Positions 55,981-64,000 of a DNA stretch of 64,000 bases are shown here, piece by piece; position 1 is the stretch's first letter; each line of letters opens with the position of its first letter. A model generated the notes under the pieces. The model searched no databases. It was not told the origin of the DNA and saw nothing but the letters and a program-made list of their open reading frames with translations. The position numbers were made by a program, and so were the translations under genes. Source of the stretch: Actinoallomurus iriomotensis (GTDB taxonomy: Bacteria > Actinomycetota > Actinomycetes > Streptosporangiales > Streptosporangiaceae). The stretch is taken from NCBI RefSeq assembly GCF_030269445.1, contig NZ_BSTJ01000012.1, positions 336,022 through 400,021 of the forward strand, given 5' to 3'.

Positions 55981-56273
55981 CCGGGCATTACCTGGCGCTC
56001 TCCGCCATTCTGTTCACGATCGGCGCGGTCGGGGTGCTCATCCGCCGCAACGCCATTGTGATCTTCATGTGCGTCGAGCTCATGCTGAACGCCACCAACC
56101 TCGCGTTCGTGGCCTTCTCCCGCATGCACGGCGCCCTCGACGGGCAGATCATCGCGTTCTTCGTGATGGTGGTGGCCGCGGCCGAGGTCGTCGTCGGGCT
56201 GGCGATCATCATGGCGATCTTCCGGAGCCGCAAGTCCTCGTCGGTCGACGACGCGAACCTGCTGAAGTACTGA
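55977..56273 (+). CDS. nuoK: NADH-quinone oxidoreductase subunit K
   Basis: A 98-residue subunit of three transmembrane helices. The conserved glutamates for proton transfer are in [21 protein letters not shown] (helix 2) and [20 protein letters not shown] (helix 3). The opening [22 protein letters not shown] matches MrpC/NuoK proteins. GTG start in overlap with nuoJ. Together with nuoL, M and N it belongs to the Mrp-related proton-pumping module. Confidence 0.96.
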   Translation: MTGHYLALSAILFTIGAVGVLIRRNAIVIFMCVELMLNATNLAFVAFSRMHGALDGQIIAFFVMVVAAAEVVVGLAIIMAIFRSRKSSSVDDANLLKY

Positions 56274-56283
56274 GGACCACTCG

Positions 56284-58215
56284 ATGACGAACCTTCTCGC
56301 CGAAGCCGGCCCGCAACTGCACACGCAGGCGGCCACCGGGATGCAGTCCGCCGCGTGGCTGCTGATCGCGTTCCCGCTCGTGGGCGCCGCGATCCTGCTG
56401 CTCGGCGGCCGCCGTACCGACAAGTGGGGCCACCTGCTCGGCGTCGCGATGTCGCTCGCGTCCTTCGTGGTGGGCGTCCTCGCGTTCGTGCAGATGCTCG
56501 GCCAGCCCGGGGACGGCCGGACCCGGCTGGTCCACGTGTACCAGTGGGTCTCGGTCGGGTCGTTCAAGGCCGATGTGAACCTCCTGCTCGACCCGCTGTC
56601 GATCAGCTTCGTCCTGCTGATCACCGGGGTCGGCTCGCTGATCCACATCTACTCGATCGGCTACATGTCCCACGACCCGGATCGGCGGAGGTTCTTCGCG
56701 TACCTCAACCTGTTCGTGGCGTCCATGCTCCTGCTCGTGCTCGCCGACAACTACCTCGGCCTGTACGTCGGCTGGGAGGGCGTGGGTCTCGCCTCGTACC
56801 TGCTGATCGGGTTCTGGCAGCACAAGCCGAGCGCGGCCACGGCGGCCAAGAAGGCGTTCATCGTCAACCGGGTCGGTGACTTCGGCCTCTCGGTGGCGAT
56901 CATGCTGATGTTCGTCACGTTCGGCTCGATCAGCTTCACCGACGTCTTCGGGCACGCCTCGGAGGCCTCCCACGGCACGATCACCGCGATCGGCCTGCTG
57001 CTCCTGCTCGGCGCCTGCGGTAAGTCGGCCCAGCTCCCGCTCCAGTCCTGGCTGCTGGACGCGATGGAGGGCCCGACCCCGGTGTCGGCGCTCATCCACG
57101 CCGCGACCATGGTGACCGCGGGCGTCTACCTGGTCGTCCGCTCGCACGCGATCTTCGAGCTGTCGTCGCAGGCACGCCTGCTGGTGACGATCGTCGGCGC
57201 GGCCACGCTGATCGCCGGTGCGCTCATCGGTTGCGCCAAGGACGACATCAAGAAGGCCCTCGCGGGCTCGACGATGTCGCAGATCGGCTACATGATGCTG
57301 GCCGCCGGCATCGGCAAGGCGGGCTACGTCTTCGCGATCGCGCACCTCATCGCGCACGGCTTCTTCAAGGCCGGGCTCTTCCTCGGCGCCGGTTCGATCA
57401 TGCACGGCATGAACGACGACGTCGACATGCGAAAGTACGGCGGCCTGCGCAAGGTCATGCCGATCACCTTCGCGACGTTCGGCCTCGGCTACCTGGCCAT
57501 CATCGGCTTCCCCTTCCTGTCCGGCTGGTGGACCAAGGACGGCATCATCGACTCGGCCTTCGAGAAGGGCGGCACGTCCGGCCAGATCCTCGGCTGGGCG
57601 GCGCTGATCGGCGCCGGCATCACCGCGTACTACATGTCCCGCGTGATGTTCATGACGTTCTTCGGCGAGAAGCGCTGGGAAGAGGACGTCCACCCGCACG
57701 AGTCGCCGTCGGTCATGACGATCCCGCTGATCCTGCTGGCCGTCGGCTCGGTCGCGGGCGGCGCCTTCCTGATCGCGGGCGACCGGTTCGCGAACTTCCT
57801 CGCCCCGGTCGTCGGCGCGCCCGAGGCGGCGCACAAGCTGTTCACCCCGTACACCATCGTGGTGTTCGTGCTGATGGTCGTCGGGGTCGGTATCGCGTAC
57901 CTGCAGTACCTGCGGCGCCCCGTGCCACGCACGGCGCCGGCCGGGAGCTTCCCGGTCGTGGCGGCCCGCAAGGACCTGTACGGCGACGCGCTGAACGAGT
58001 CGCTGTTCATGCGGCCCGGCCAGTGGCTGACCCGCCTGACCGTCTACTTCGACGGGCGTGGCGTCGACGGCCTCGTCAACGGCATCGCCGCCTTCGTGGG
58101 CGGCACGTCCGGCCGGGTGCGACGGGTGCAGACGGGCTTCGTCCGCTCGTACGCACTGTCCATGTTCTTCGGTGCCGCCCTCATCGTCGGCGCCCTGCTC
58201 CTGGTGAGGATCTGA
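56284..58215 (+). CDS. nuoL: NADH-quinone oxidoreductase subunit L
   Basis: A 643-residue antiporter-like proton-pumping subunit with about sixteen helices. [74 protein letters not shown] is the conserved core with the glutamate and lysine of the pump. [37 protein letters not shown] is the second signature. The terminal helices act as the lateral coupling helix. ATG 10 bp after nuoK. Normal length. Confidence 0.96.
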   Translation: MTNLLAEAGPQLHTQAATGMQSAAWLLIAFPLVGAAILLLGGRRTDKWGHLLGVAMSLASFVVGVLAFVQMLGQPGDGRTRLVHVYQWVSVGSFKADVNLLLDPLSISFVLLITGVGSLIHIYSIGYMSHDPDRRRFFAYLNLFVASMLLLVLADNYLGLYVGWEGVGLASYLLIGFWQHKPSAATAAKKAFIVNRVGDFGLSVAIMLMFVTFGSISFTDVFGHASEASHGTITAIGLLLLLGACGKSAQLPLQSWLLDAMEGPTPVSALIHAATMVTAGVYLVVRSHAIFELSSQARLLVTIVGAATLIAGALIGCAKDDIKKALAGSTMSQIGYMMLAAGIGKAGYVFAIAHLIAHGFFKAGLFLGAGSIMHGMNDDVDMRKYGGLRKVMPITFATFGLGYLAIIGFPFLSGWWTKDGIIDSAFEKGGTSGQILGWAALIGAGITAYYMSRVMFMTFFGEKRWEEDVHPHESPSVMTIPLILLAVGSVAGGAFLIAGDRFANFLAPVVGAPEAAHKLFTPYTIVVFVLMVVGVGIAYLQYLRRPVPRTAPAGSFPVVAARKDLYGDALNESLFMRPGQWLTRLTVYFDGRGVDGLVNGIAAFVGGTSGRVRRVQTGFVRSYALSMFFGAALIVGALLLVRI

Positions 58216-58216
58216 C

Positions 58217-59752
58217 ATGCTGACGGCGCTCATCGCGATCCCCGCACTCGGGGCGCTGCTGGTGGCGTTCCTGCCGAAGGGCCGGGACGAGCTCGCCAAG
58301 CTCACCGCGCTCGTCGTCACGCTGGTCGTCGCCGTCCTCGCCATCGCGATGGCGATCGGCTTCGACAACGGCGGGCCGCGCTTCCAGTTCACCGAGAAGT
58401 ACTGGTGGATCAAGCAGTTCGGCGTGCACTACGCGGTCGGGGTCGACGGCGTCGCGCTGGTGCTGATCCTGCTGTCGGTGATCCTCGTGCCGCTGGTCGT
58501 GCTCGCCTCCTGGAACGACGCGGAGCGCTCCGGCGGCGTGGAGGCGCCGCCGAAGCGCTCGGTCAAGACGTACTTCGCGCTGCTGCTGGCCCTCGAGGCC
58601 ATGATGATCGGTGTCTTCGCGGCGACCGACATCTTCCTGTTCTACGTGTTCTTCGAGGCCATGCTCATCCCGATGTACTTCATCATCGGGTCCTACGGCG
58701 GCGCGCAGCGCTCGTACGCCGCGGTGAAGTTCCTGCTGTACTCCCTGTTCGGCGGGCTGCTCATGCTCGCCGCGGTGATCACCCTGTACGTCCAGTCGGC
58801 CAACGCCGGCCACGGCACCTTCCTGTTCGACGAGCTGCGGAACCTTCACATCGAGCCGACCACGGCCAAGTGGCTGTTCCTCGGCTTCTTCGTCGCCTTC
58901 GCGATCAAGGCGCCGCTCGTGCCGTTCCACACGTGGCTGCCCGACGCCGCGGGACAGGCGCCGGCCGGCGCCGCCGTGCTGCTCGTCGGCGTGCTGGACA
59001 AGGTCGGCACGTACGGCATGCTGCGGTTCTGCCTGGAGCTGTTCCCCGGCGCGGCCAAGTGGTTCACGCCGGTGGTGCTGACGCTGTCGGTCATCGGCAT
59101 CGTGTACGGCGCGGTGCTGGCGATCGGCCAGATCGACATCAAGCGGCTGATCGCCTACACCTCGATCTCGCACTTCGGCTTCATCACGCTGGGCATCTTC
59201 GCGATGACCACGCAGGGCCAGACCGGTGCGACGCTCTACATGGTCAACCACGGCTTCTCGACCGGCGCGCTGTTCCTCGTCGCGGGCTTCCTCATCGCCC
59301 GCCGCGGCTCGTCCCGGATCGACGCCTTCGGCGGCGTGCAGAAGGTCGCTCCGCTGCTCGCCGGCACGTTCCTCGTCGCGGGCCTGTCCGGCCTCTCACT
59401 GCCGGGGCTTTCCACGTTCGTGTCGGAGTTCCTGGTCCTCGTGGGTACGTTCACGCGCTACAAGGTGCCGGCGATCATCGCCACGAGCGGCATCGTCCTG
59501 GCCGCCGTCTACATCCTGTGGATGTACCAGCGCACGATGAGCGGCCCGCCGACCGAGAAGGTGGCCGGCATGCGGGATCTGTCCAAGCGTGAGCTGGTCG
59601 TCATCGCGCCGGTGCTGGTGCTCCTCGTCGTCCTCGGCTTCTACCCGAAGCCCGCGCTGAACATGATCAACCCGTCCGTGAAGCAGACGATGGTCAAGGT
59701 CGAGAAGCACGACCCCCAGCCGACCATCGCGGAGAAGGGAATCCGCCCGTGA
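58217..59752 (+). CDS. nuoM: NADH-quinone oxidoreductase subunit M
   Basis: A 511-residue antiporter-like subunit with fourteen helices. FFEAMLIPMYFIIGSYGGAQRSYAAVKFLLYSLFGGLLMLAA holds the conserved glutamate and lysine region. APLVPFHTWLPDAAGQAPAGAAVLLVGVLDKVGTYGMLRF is the second block. It replaces the usual HTWLPDAHTEAPT with a Gln/Ala variant (DAAGQAPA), a divergence worth noting but likely tolerated. The ATG is one base after the nuoL stop (TGAC-ATG); GTGA overlap with nuoN. Confidence 0.96.
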   Translation: MLTALIAIPALGALLVAFLPKGRDELAKLTALVVTLVVAVLAIAMAIGFDNGGPRFQFTEKYWWIKQFGVHYAVGVDGVALVLILLSVILVPLVVLASWNDAERSGGVEAPPKRSVKTYFALLLALEAMMIGVFAATDIFLFYVFFEAMLIPMYFIIGSYGGAQRSYAAVKFLLYSLFGGLLMLAAVITLYVQSANAGHGTFLFDELRNLHIEPTTAKWLFLGFFVAFAIKAPLVPFHTWLPDAAGQAPAGAAVLLVGVLDKVGTYGMLRFCLELFPGAAKWFTPVVLTLSVIGIVYGAVLAIGQIDIKRLIAYTSISHFGFITLGIFAMTTQGQTGATLYMVNHGFSTGALFLVAGFLIARRGSSRIDAFGGVQKVAPLLAGTFLVAGLSGLSLPGLSTFVSEFLVLVGTFTRYKVPAIIATSGIVLAAVYILWMYQRTMSGPPTEKVAGMRDLSKRELVVIAPVLVLLVVLGFYPKPALNMINPSVKQTMVKVEKHDPQPTIAEKGIRP

Positions 59753-61311
59753 GTCAGGTCAGTGTCGCGGCCGGGAGCATCACCCCGCCGCACATCGAGT
59801 ACGGGCAGCTGGCCCCGATCCTGATCGTGCTCGGCGCGGCGGCCGTGGGCGTGCTCATCGAGGCCTTCGTGTCGCGCCCGTACCGTTACTGGTCCCAGGT
59901 CGGGGTGTCACTGGTCGGCCTGGTCGTGGCCTTCGTGTGGACGATCGTCATGGGCGTCTCCCACACCCCGCACCACGTCGCGGCACTGGGCGCGGTCGGC
60001 GTCGACGGGCCGACCCTGTTCATCCAGGGCACGATCCTCGTGCTCGCGCTGATGTCGCTGCTCCTCATCGCCGAGCGGCGGCACGAGCCGAGCCCGTTCA
60101 CCGCGCAGGCGTCCTCGGTGCCCGGCACCGCGGAGGAGCGCGAGAGCCTGGTCGCGGGCATCCTCCAGACCGAGGTCTTCCCGCTCATGCTGTTCGCGGT
60201 GGGCGGCATGCTGATCTTCCCGGCGGCCAACGACCTGCTGACCATGTTCGTGGCCCTGGAGGTCCTGTCGCTGCCGCTGTACCTCCTGTGCGGCCTCGCC
60301 CGGCGGCGCCGCCTGCTCTCGCAGGAGGCCGCGGTCAAGTACTTCCTGCTCGGCGCCTTCTCCTCGGCGTTCTTCCTGTACGGCACCGCGCTGCTGTACG
60401 GCTTCGCCGGTTCGGTGCGGCTGTCGGACATCCAGCTCGCGATCAGCCAGAAGGGCGGCATGGAGCCGCTGCTGCTCGCCGGTGTCGCGCTGCTCAGCGT
60501 CGGGCTGCTGTTCAAGATGGGCGCCGCGCCGTTCCAGGTGTGGAAGCCCGACGTCTACCAGGGCGCCCCGACGGCGATCACCGCGCTGATGGCCTCGTGC
60601 ACGCTCGTGTCGGCGGTCGGCGGCATCCTGCGCGTGTTCTACGTCGGGTTCGAGACACTGCGCTGGGACTGGCGGCCGGTGATGTGGGCGGTGGCCATCC
60701 TCACCATGGTCCTCGGCGCGGTCGTCGCGATCACGCAGACGGACGTCAAGCGGATGCTCGCCTACTCCTCGATCGCGCACGGCGGCTTCCTGCTGACCGG
60801 TGTCATCGCCACGAACAAGGCGGGCCTGTCGAGCACGCTCTTCTATCTCGCGGCGTACGGCTTCACGACGGTCGGCGCGTTCGCGATCATCACGATGGTC
60901 CGCGACGCCGGCGGTGAGGCGTGGCACCTGTCGCGCTGGGCCGGGCTCGGCAAGCGCCAGCCACTGCTCGCCGGGACGTTCGCGTTCTTCCTGCTGGCCT
61001 TCGCCGGTATCCCGCTGACCAGCGGCTTCACCGGAAAGTTCGCGGTCTTCCAGGCGGCGGTCTCCGGTGGGGCGACCCCTCTGGTGATCGTCGGCGTGGT
61101 GTCCTCGGCGATCGCCGCGTTCTTCTACGTCCGCGTGATCGTGCTGATGTTCTTCAGCGATCCCGCCGCCGACGGGCCCGCGGTGGTCTTCAGTCCGACC
61201 AGTACGACGGCGGTCGTGGTCGGCGCGTTGGCTACTGTTGTCCTGGGCGTGGTTCCGGGGCCTGCGCTTCATCTGGCCCAATCGGCCGCCAGCCAGTTCT
61301 TCGTTCGCTGA
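59749..61311 (+). CDS. nuoN: NADH-quinone oxidoreductase subunit N
   Basis: A 520-residue antiporter-like subunit with about fourteen helices, the third pump of complex I. FVALEVLSLPLYLLCGLARRRRLLSQEAAVKYFLLGAFSSAFFLYG and GAAPFQVWKPDVYQGAPTAITALMASCTLVSAVGGILRV are the characteristic blocks. The GTG start overlaps nuoM as GTGA. Last of the fourteen subunits (A-N); with all present, a complete type I NADH dehydrogenase is encoded. It is followed after 16 bp by the prenyl diphosphate synthase gene. Confidence 0.96.
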   Translation: MSQVSVAAGSITPPHIEYGQLAPILIVLGAAAVGVLIEAFVSRPYRYWSQVGVSLVGLVVAFVWTIVMGVSHTPHHVAALGAVGVDGPTLFIQGTILVLALMSLLLIAERRHEPSPFTAQASSVPGTAEERESLVAGILQTEVFPLMLFAVGGMLIFPAANDLLTMFVALEVLSLPLYLLCGLARRRRLLSQEAAVKYFLLGAFSSAFFLYGTALLYGFAGSVRLSDIQLAISQKGGMEPLLLAGVALLSVGLLFKMGAAPFQVWKPDVYQGAPTAITALMASCTLVSAVGGILRVFYVGFETLRWDWRPVMWAVAILTMVLGAVVAITQTDVKRMLAYSSIAHGGFLLTGVIATNKAGLSSTLFYLAAYGFTTVGAFAIITMVRDAGGEAWHLSRWAGLGKRQPLLAGTFAFFLLAFAGIPLTSGFTGKFAVFQAAVSGGATPLVIVGVVSSAIAAFFYVRVIVLMFFSDPAADGPAVVFSPTSTTAVVVGALATVVLGVVPGPALHLAQSAASQFFVR

Positions 61312-61327
61312 CCCCTCGGGAGAGTCT

Positions 61328-62323
61328 GTGAGTAGTGCCCTTCTGGGCCTTCCGGCCGTCGATGACACACTCGCAGCGGATCTGTTGAAGCGGCTGTCCG
61401 CAGTGGAGGAGATGCTGCGGAGTTCGGTGCAGAGTGACCATGCGCTCCTGAGCGACGCGTCTCGCCATCTCGCCGAGGCGGGCGGCAAGCGGTTCCGGCC
61501 GATGCTCGTGCTGCTCGCCTCGGAGTTCGGCGACCCGGAGGCGCCGGGCGTCATCCCGGCCGCGGTCGTGGTGGAGCTGACCCACCTGGCGACGCTCTAC
61601 CACGACGACGTGATGGACGAGGCGGTGATGCGCCGCGGCGAGGTCTCGGCCAACTCCCGCTGGGACAACACCGTGGCCATCCTCACCGGCGACTACCTGT
61701 TCGCGCGCGCCTCCGACGTCCTGGCCGACCTCGGTACGGAGGCGGTGCGCATCCAGGCCCGCACCTTCGCCCGGCTGGTCCAGGGCCAGATCGAGGAGAC
61801 GGCGGGGCCGACCGAGGGCGCCGACCCGCTGCAGCACTACCTCGACGTCGTGGCGGGCAAGACGGGGTCGCTGATCGCCGCCTCGGGCCACCTGGGCGCC
61901 CTGCTCGCGGGCGCCGAACCGGAGGTCGTCCGGACGCTGACGTCGGTGTGCGAGAAGATCGGCATCGCCTTCCAGCTCTCCGACGACATCCTCGACGTCG
62001 CTTCCGACTCGGCCGAGTCGGGCAAGACCCCCGGCACGGATCTGCGCGAAGGCGTCCGTACGCTGCCGGTGCTGCACGTCCTGCGGTCCACGTCGCCGGA
62101 GGACGCACGCCTGCGGGAGCTGCTCGACTCGGACCTGTCCGACGACGCGCGGCACGCGGAGGCGCTCGCGCTGCTGCGGGCCCACCCGGCCATGGACCGC
62201 GCCCGCGCCGACCTGCGCCAGTGGGTGGACGAGGCGCGCGCGGAGCTGGCCACGCTGTCCGACCGGCCGGCCCGTGCGGCGTTCATGTCCCTGTGCGACT
62301 ACGTCCTGACGCGCACTAGCTGA
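61328..62323 (+). CDS. long-chain polyprenyl diphosphate synthase
   Basis: A 331-residue all-trans prenyl transferase. The first aspartate-rich motif is LYHDDVMDEA (Asp93, Asp94, Asp97) and the second is FQLSDDILDVASD. GGKRFRPMLVLLAS and KTGSLIAASGHLGA are further family blocks. The residue pattern before the first motif (small residues, no bulky stop) and the position after nuoN suggest a heptaprenyl-to-nonaprenyl product used for the menaquinone side chain. GTG start with GGGAGAG RBS. Its 3' end overlaps the convergent small-protein gene by 8 bp. Product length is inferred. Confidence 0.92.
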   Translation: MSSALLGLPAVDDTLAADLLKRLSAVEEMLRSSVQSDHALLSDASRHLAEAGGKRFRPMLVLLASEFGDPEAPGVIPAAVVVELTHLATLYHDDVMDEAVMRRGEVSANSRWDNTVAILTGDYLFARASDVLADLGTEAVRIQARTFARLVQGQIEETAGPTEGADPLQHYLDVVAGKTGSLIAASGHLGALLAGAEPEVVRTLTSVCEKIGIAFQLSDDILDVASDSAESGKTPGTDLREGVRTLPVLHVLRSTSPEDARLRELLDSDLSDDARHAEALALLRAHPAMDRARADLRQWVDEARAELATLSDRPARAAFMSLCDYVLTRTS

Positions 62324-62771
62324 CGCGTCTGCCGCGCCGGCCGAACACGAACGCGGCGACGACGCCCGCGACGACGACGAACACCACGATGAGCAGCCAG
62401 TTGTTCGTCCCGCCGCCGTGGTCGCCGGACGGGTCGGTGCCCGCGGCGACGGAGATCGTGCCCTGCACGGTGTCCGCGCCGCAGTACGCCGTGACCGGGT
62501 AGGTGCCGGGTCTGAGCTCCTGGCGGATCGTCGGGTCGGCGTCGCCGGTGTCGGCCTTGCCGTAGAGCGTGACGTTGGTCGTGAAGGCCGGAGAGACGGC
62601 GACGTGCGCGCTCGACCCGGTGGCGCACCCGGGGACGCTGATGTGGACCTGCTGGCCGGGCCGGGGGGAGCCGGGTGTCACGGTGATCGAGTCGGCCGCC
62701 GCGAGGCCGGCGCCGGCGACGATCGTGGCGCAGGCCAGGGCCGCCGCCGTACGGACAGCGCGCACAGGCAT
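62316..62771 (-). CDS. small surface protein, single C-terminal membrane anchor
   Basis: A 151-residue exported protein of unknown function. The signal peptide is AVRTAAALACATIVAGAGLAAADS. A compact beta domain of about 80 residues (ITVTPGSPRPGQQVHISVPGCATGSSAHVAVSP ... VTAYCGADTVQGTISV) has a cysteine pair, CATG and YCGA, likely one disulphide. A GDHGGGTNNW linker leads to a C-terminal helix LLIVVFVVVAGVVAAFVFGRRGRR with a basic stop-transfer end. It lacks an LPxTG sortase motif. ATG with a GGAAGGGG RBS. Family not recognised; many actinomycetes have such proteins at the cell surface. Confidence 0.72.
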   Translation of the reverse strand: MPVRAVRTAAALACATIVAGAGLAAADSITVTPGSPRPGQQVHISVPGCATGSSAHVAVSPAFTTNVTLYGKADTGDADPTIRQELRPGTYPVTAYCGADTVQGTISVAAGTDPSGDHGGGTNNWLLIVVFVVVAGVVAAFVFGRRGRRVS

Positions 62772-62973
62772 CCCCTTCCAGCCCCCCTCTGGTCTGGGCC
62801 GCACGCTAGCCGAGCTCTGCCCACGGCGGCCCACCGATGGACGGGTGTTTGCCGACTCCGGTCCGTACGTTGACCTCAACTCATGACGACACACCCTCTG
62901 ACCTGCGGGAATCCGCTGCGCGTGTGAACGACGATGGAGTCGCTCGTGTCCGCCGTCCACACTCGGAGGTCCG

Positions 62974-63837
62974 GTGAAAGCCCTGCTCTGCGGTGTCCTG
63001 ACCGCCGTGCCGCTCCTGTCGTACGTCCCGGAGGCCTCCGCGGGAGTCGTGACGTCGGCCGACCGGGGAGCCGCGGCCGTGGCCTACTGGACGCCGGAGC
63101 GGATGGCGCGCGCGACGCCTCTCGGCGGCGGCCGGGCGCGCTTCGGCACGGGGATGGAGGTGCCGGTCGCGCGGAGCGTGGCGGGCAGCCGGGTGATCGG
63201 CGCGCTGTTCTTCAACAGCGGCTCGGGCGGCCACTATTGCACCGCGAGCGTGGTCCGTACGCCGAAGCGGAACATGCTGCTGACCGCGGCGCACTGCCTC
63301 TACAACGAGGGCGCGCACACGTGGCACCGGCACATCGTGTTCGTGCCGCGCTACAGCGCCGGGCACCGGCCGTACGGCACCTGGCCGGTGTGGCTGATGG
63401 TGGCGGACAAGCGCTGGCTCCAGCACGGCGACCCGGACCTGGACTTCGCCTTCGCGGCCGTACAGATCATGGCCGGCCGCCGCATCGCCGACGTGGTCGG
63501 GGCGAACACCCTGGAGATCAACCAGGGACCCGGCATCCGGGTGGTCGTCGCGGGCTATCCGGCGAAGGAGAACTATCCGGCCGACCGTCCGGTCGGCTGC
63601 GCCGGCCGCGCGGCCCGGCAGAGCAGGACCCAGATGCGGTTCGACTGCCACGGCTTCTACGGCGGCACCAGCGGCAGCCCCTGGCTGAGCGACTACGACG
63701 CCCGTACGCAGAGCGGGCACGTCGTCGGCGTGATCGGCGGGTACCAGGAGGGCGGCAGCGAGGAGTGGCGGTCCTACAGCCCGATCTTCACCGACGACAC
63801 GGCGCGTCTCCTGAACACCGCCGACGACCGCGCCTAG
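62974..63837 (+). CDS. secreted trypsin-like serine peptidase (S1 fold)
   Basis: A 287-residue exported protease. Signal peptide: residues 1-23 (ALLCGVLTAVPLLSYVPEASA). The chymotrypsin-fold triad is visible as His107 in LLTAAHC, Asp157 in DPDLDFAF and Ser235 in GTSGSPWL. Cysteine pairs (YCTASV with AAHC; GCAGR with FDCHG) can form the usual disulphides. A propeptide of about 45 residues may precede the mature enzyme, which would begin around the VPVARSV/GSRVIGALFF region. GTG start with GGAGG RBS. Its stop codon TAG forms the left end of a palindromic repeat that fills the rest of the window. Confidence 0.9.
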   Translation: MKALLCGVLTAVPLLSYVPEASAGVVTSADRGAAAVAYWTPERMARATPLGGGRARFGTGMEVPVARSVAGSRVIGALFFNSGSGGHYCTASVVRTPKRNMLLTAAHCLYNEGAHTWHRHIVFVPRYSAGHRPYGTWPVWLMVADKRWLQHGDPDLDFAFAAVQIMAGRRIADVVGANTLEINQGPGIRVVVAGYPAKENYPADRPVGCAGRAARQSRTQMRFDCHGFYGGTSGSPWLSDYDARTQSGHVVGVIGGYQEGGSEEWRSYSPIFTDDTARLLNTADDRA

Positions 63838-64000
63838 GGCCGGTCTCAAAGCCCCGCTGTCCTACTACGCGGCGTCCAGACGACGCCTCGCCGCGTTGTC
63901 GTCGGTCGCCAGCCAACACCAGGCTGACTCCCTCCTCCGCCTTGCGACGCGCCGCCTGGACGCCGCTCGCTACGGACGGGGACTTCGAGACAGGCCCTAG
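63834..64000. repeat. long imperfect palindromic element (possibly MITE-like), reaching the window edge
   Basis: The 167-bp segment starts CTAGGGCCGGTCTCAAAGCCC and its right end read backwards is CTAGGGCCTGTCTCGAAGTCC, with similarity continuing inward through GGCGTCCAG/GGCGTCCAGG and beyond. The stop codon of the protease lies in the left CTAG. No ORF is convincing. It could fold into a long hairpin and act as terminator, or be a small mobile or repetitive element. Confidence 0.6.

Overview
The window is one continuous stretch of very GC-rich actinobacterial chromosome. Its gene content (BldC, BldN-type sigma factor, a BdtA-like helix-turn-helix protein, the 32-residue bS22, Rex-hemACD, a 14-gene nuo operon, F420-type oxidoreductase, menaquinone genes) and codon use point to a spore-forming or filamentous actinomycete. 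I judge a Streptosporangiales/Thermomonosporaceae-like organism more likely than Streptomyces, but no rRNA or other decisive marker is present. I see no tRNA, rRNA, CRISPR array, integrase or transposase gene.

Layout. 0-4.0 kb: conserved block acuC (cut by the window edge), phosphatase-like gene, BdtA-like regulator, bS22, atypical epimerase and acyltransferase. 4.1-17.2 kb: accessory block with a MarR-associated reductase/hydrolase pair, a GntR regulator, a decayed FAD monooxygenase next to a regulator remnant, a secreted beta-helix protein plus GH95-like glycosidase behind a large operator dyad, a beta-helix remnant, a glyoxalase-fold gene between exact 20-bp direct repeats, an ECF sigma/membrane protein/L,D-transpeptidase operon and an aldo/keto reductase. 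17.3-29.3 kb: HAD hydrolase, bldN (minus strand), an unusual seven-TM/repeat/ABM/Gly-Pro-rich protein, a glutaredoxin-like protein, then rex-hemA-hemC-hemD-hemB, a primase-like protein and hemL. 29.3-33.7 kb: a second monooxygenase remnant and a LysR-divergent EamA-DapA-LLM operon. 33.8-38.4 kb: histidine phosphatase followed by the system II cytochrome c maturation set (TlpA/ResA, CcdA, ResB, CcsB). 38.4-41.5 kb: a second L,D-transpeptidase, a small membrane protein and an anthrax lethal-factor-like metallopeptidase with a small partner gene. 41.5-44.0 kb: bldC, threonine dehydratase, DUF4229 protein, menG. 44.2-62.3 kb: geranylgeranyl reductase, nuoA-N and a long-chain polyprenyl diphosphate synthase. 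62.3-64 kb: a small surface protein, a secreted serine protease and a long palindromic element that runs to the window edge.

How it fits together. Much of the window serves aerobic respiration: haem synthesis from glutamyl-tRNA to uroporphyrinogen III, haem attachment to cytochrome c, menaquinone modification and complex I. Two Rex operators are visible, one at rex-hem (overlapping a good -35/-10 pair) and one perfect 18-bp palindrome in front of the geranylgeranyl reductase-nuo genes, so the NADH-sensing repressor encoded here probably controls both haem supply and complex I. Developmental regulators are unusually concentrated: bldN, bldC and the BdtA-like gene lie within about 40 kb.

The strongest candidates for something undescribed are the lethal-factor-like metallopeptidase pair (40.3-41.5 kb) and the seven-TM/GYDTG-repeat/ABM/Gly-Pro-rich protein opposite bldN, whose 3' end is a 185-bp-offset duplication of the start of the next gene. 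Smaller novelties are a 24-codon ORF wired between nuoB and nuoC by ATGA overlaps on both sides and the 167-bp palindromic repeat at the right edge. All identifications were made by eye from motifs; no database search was run.
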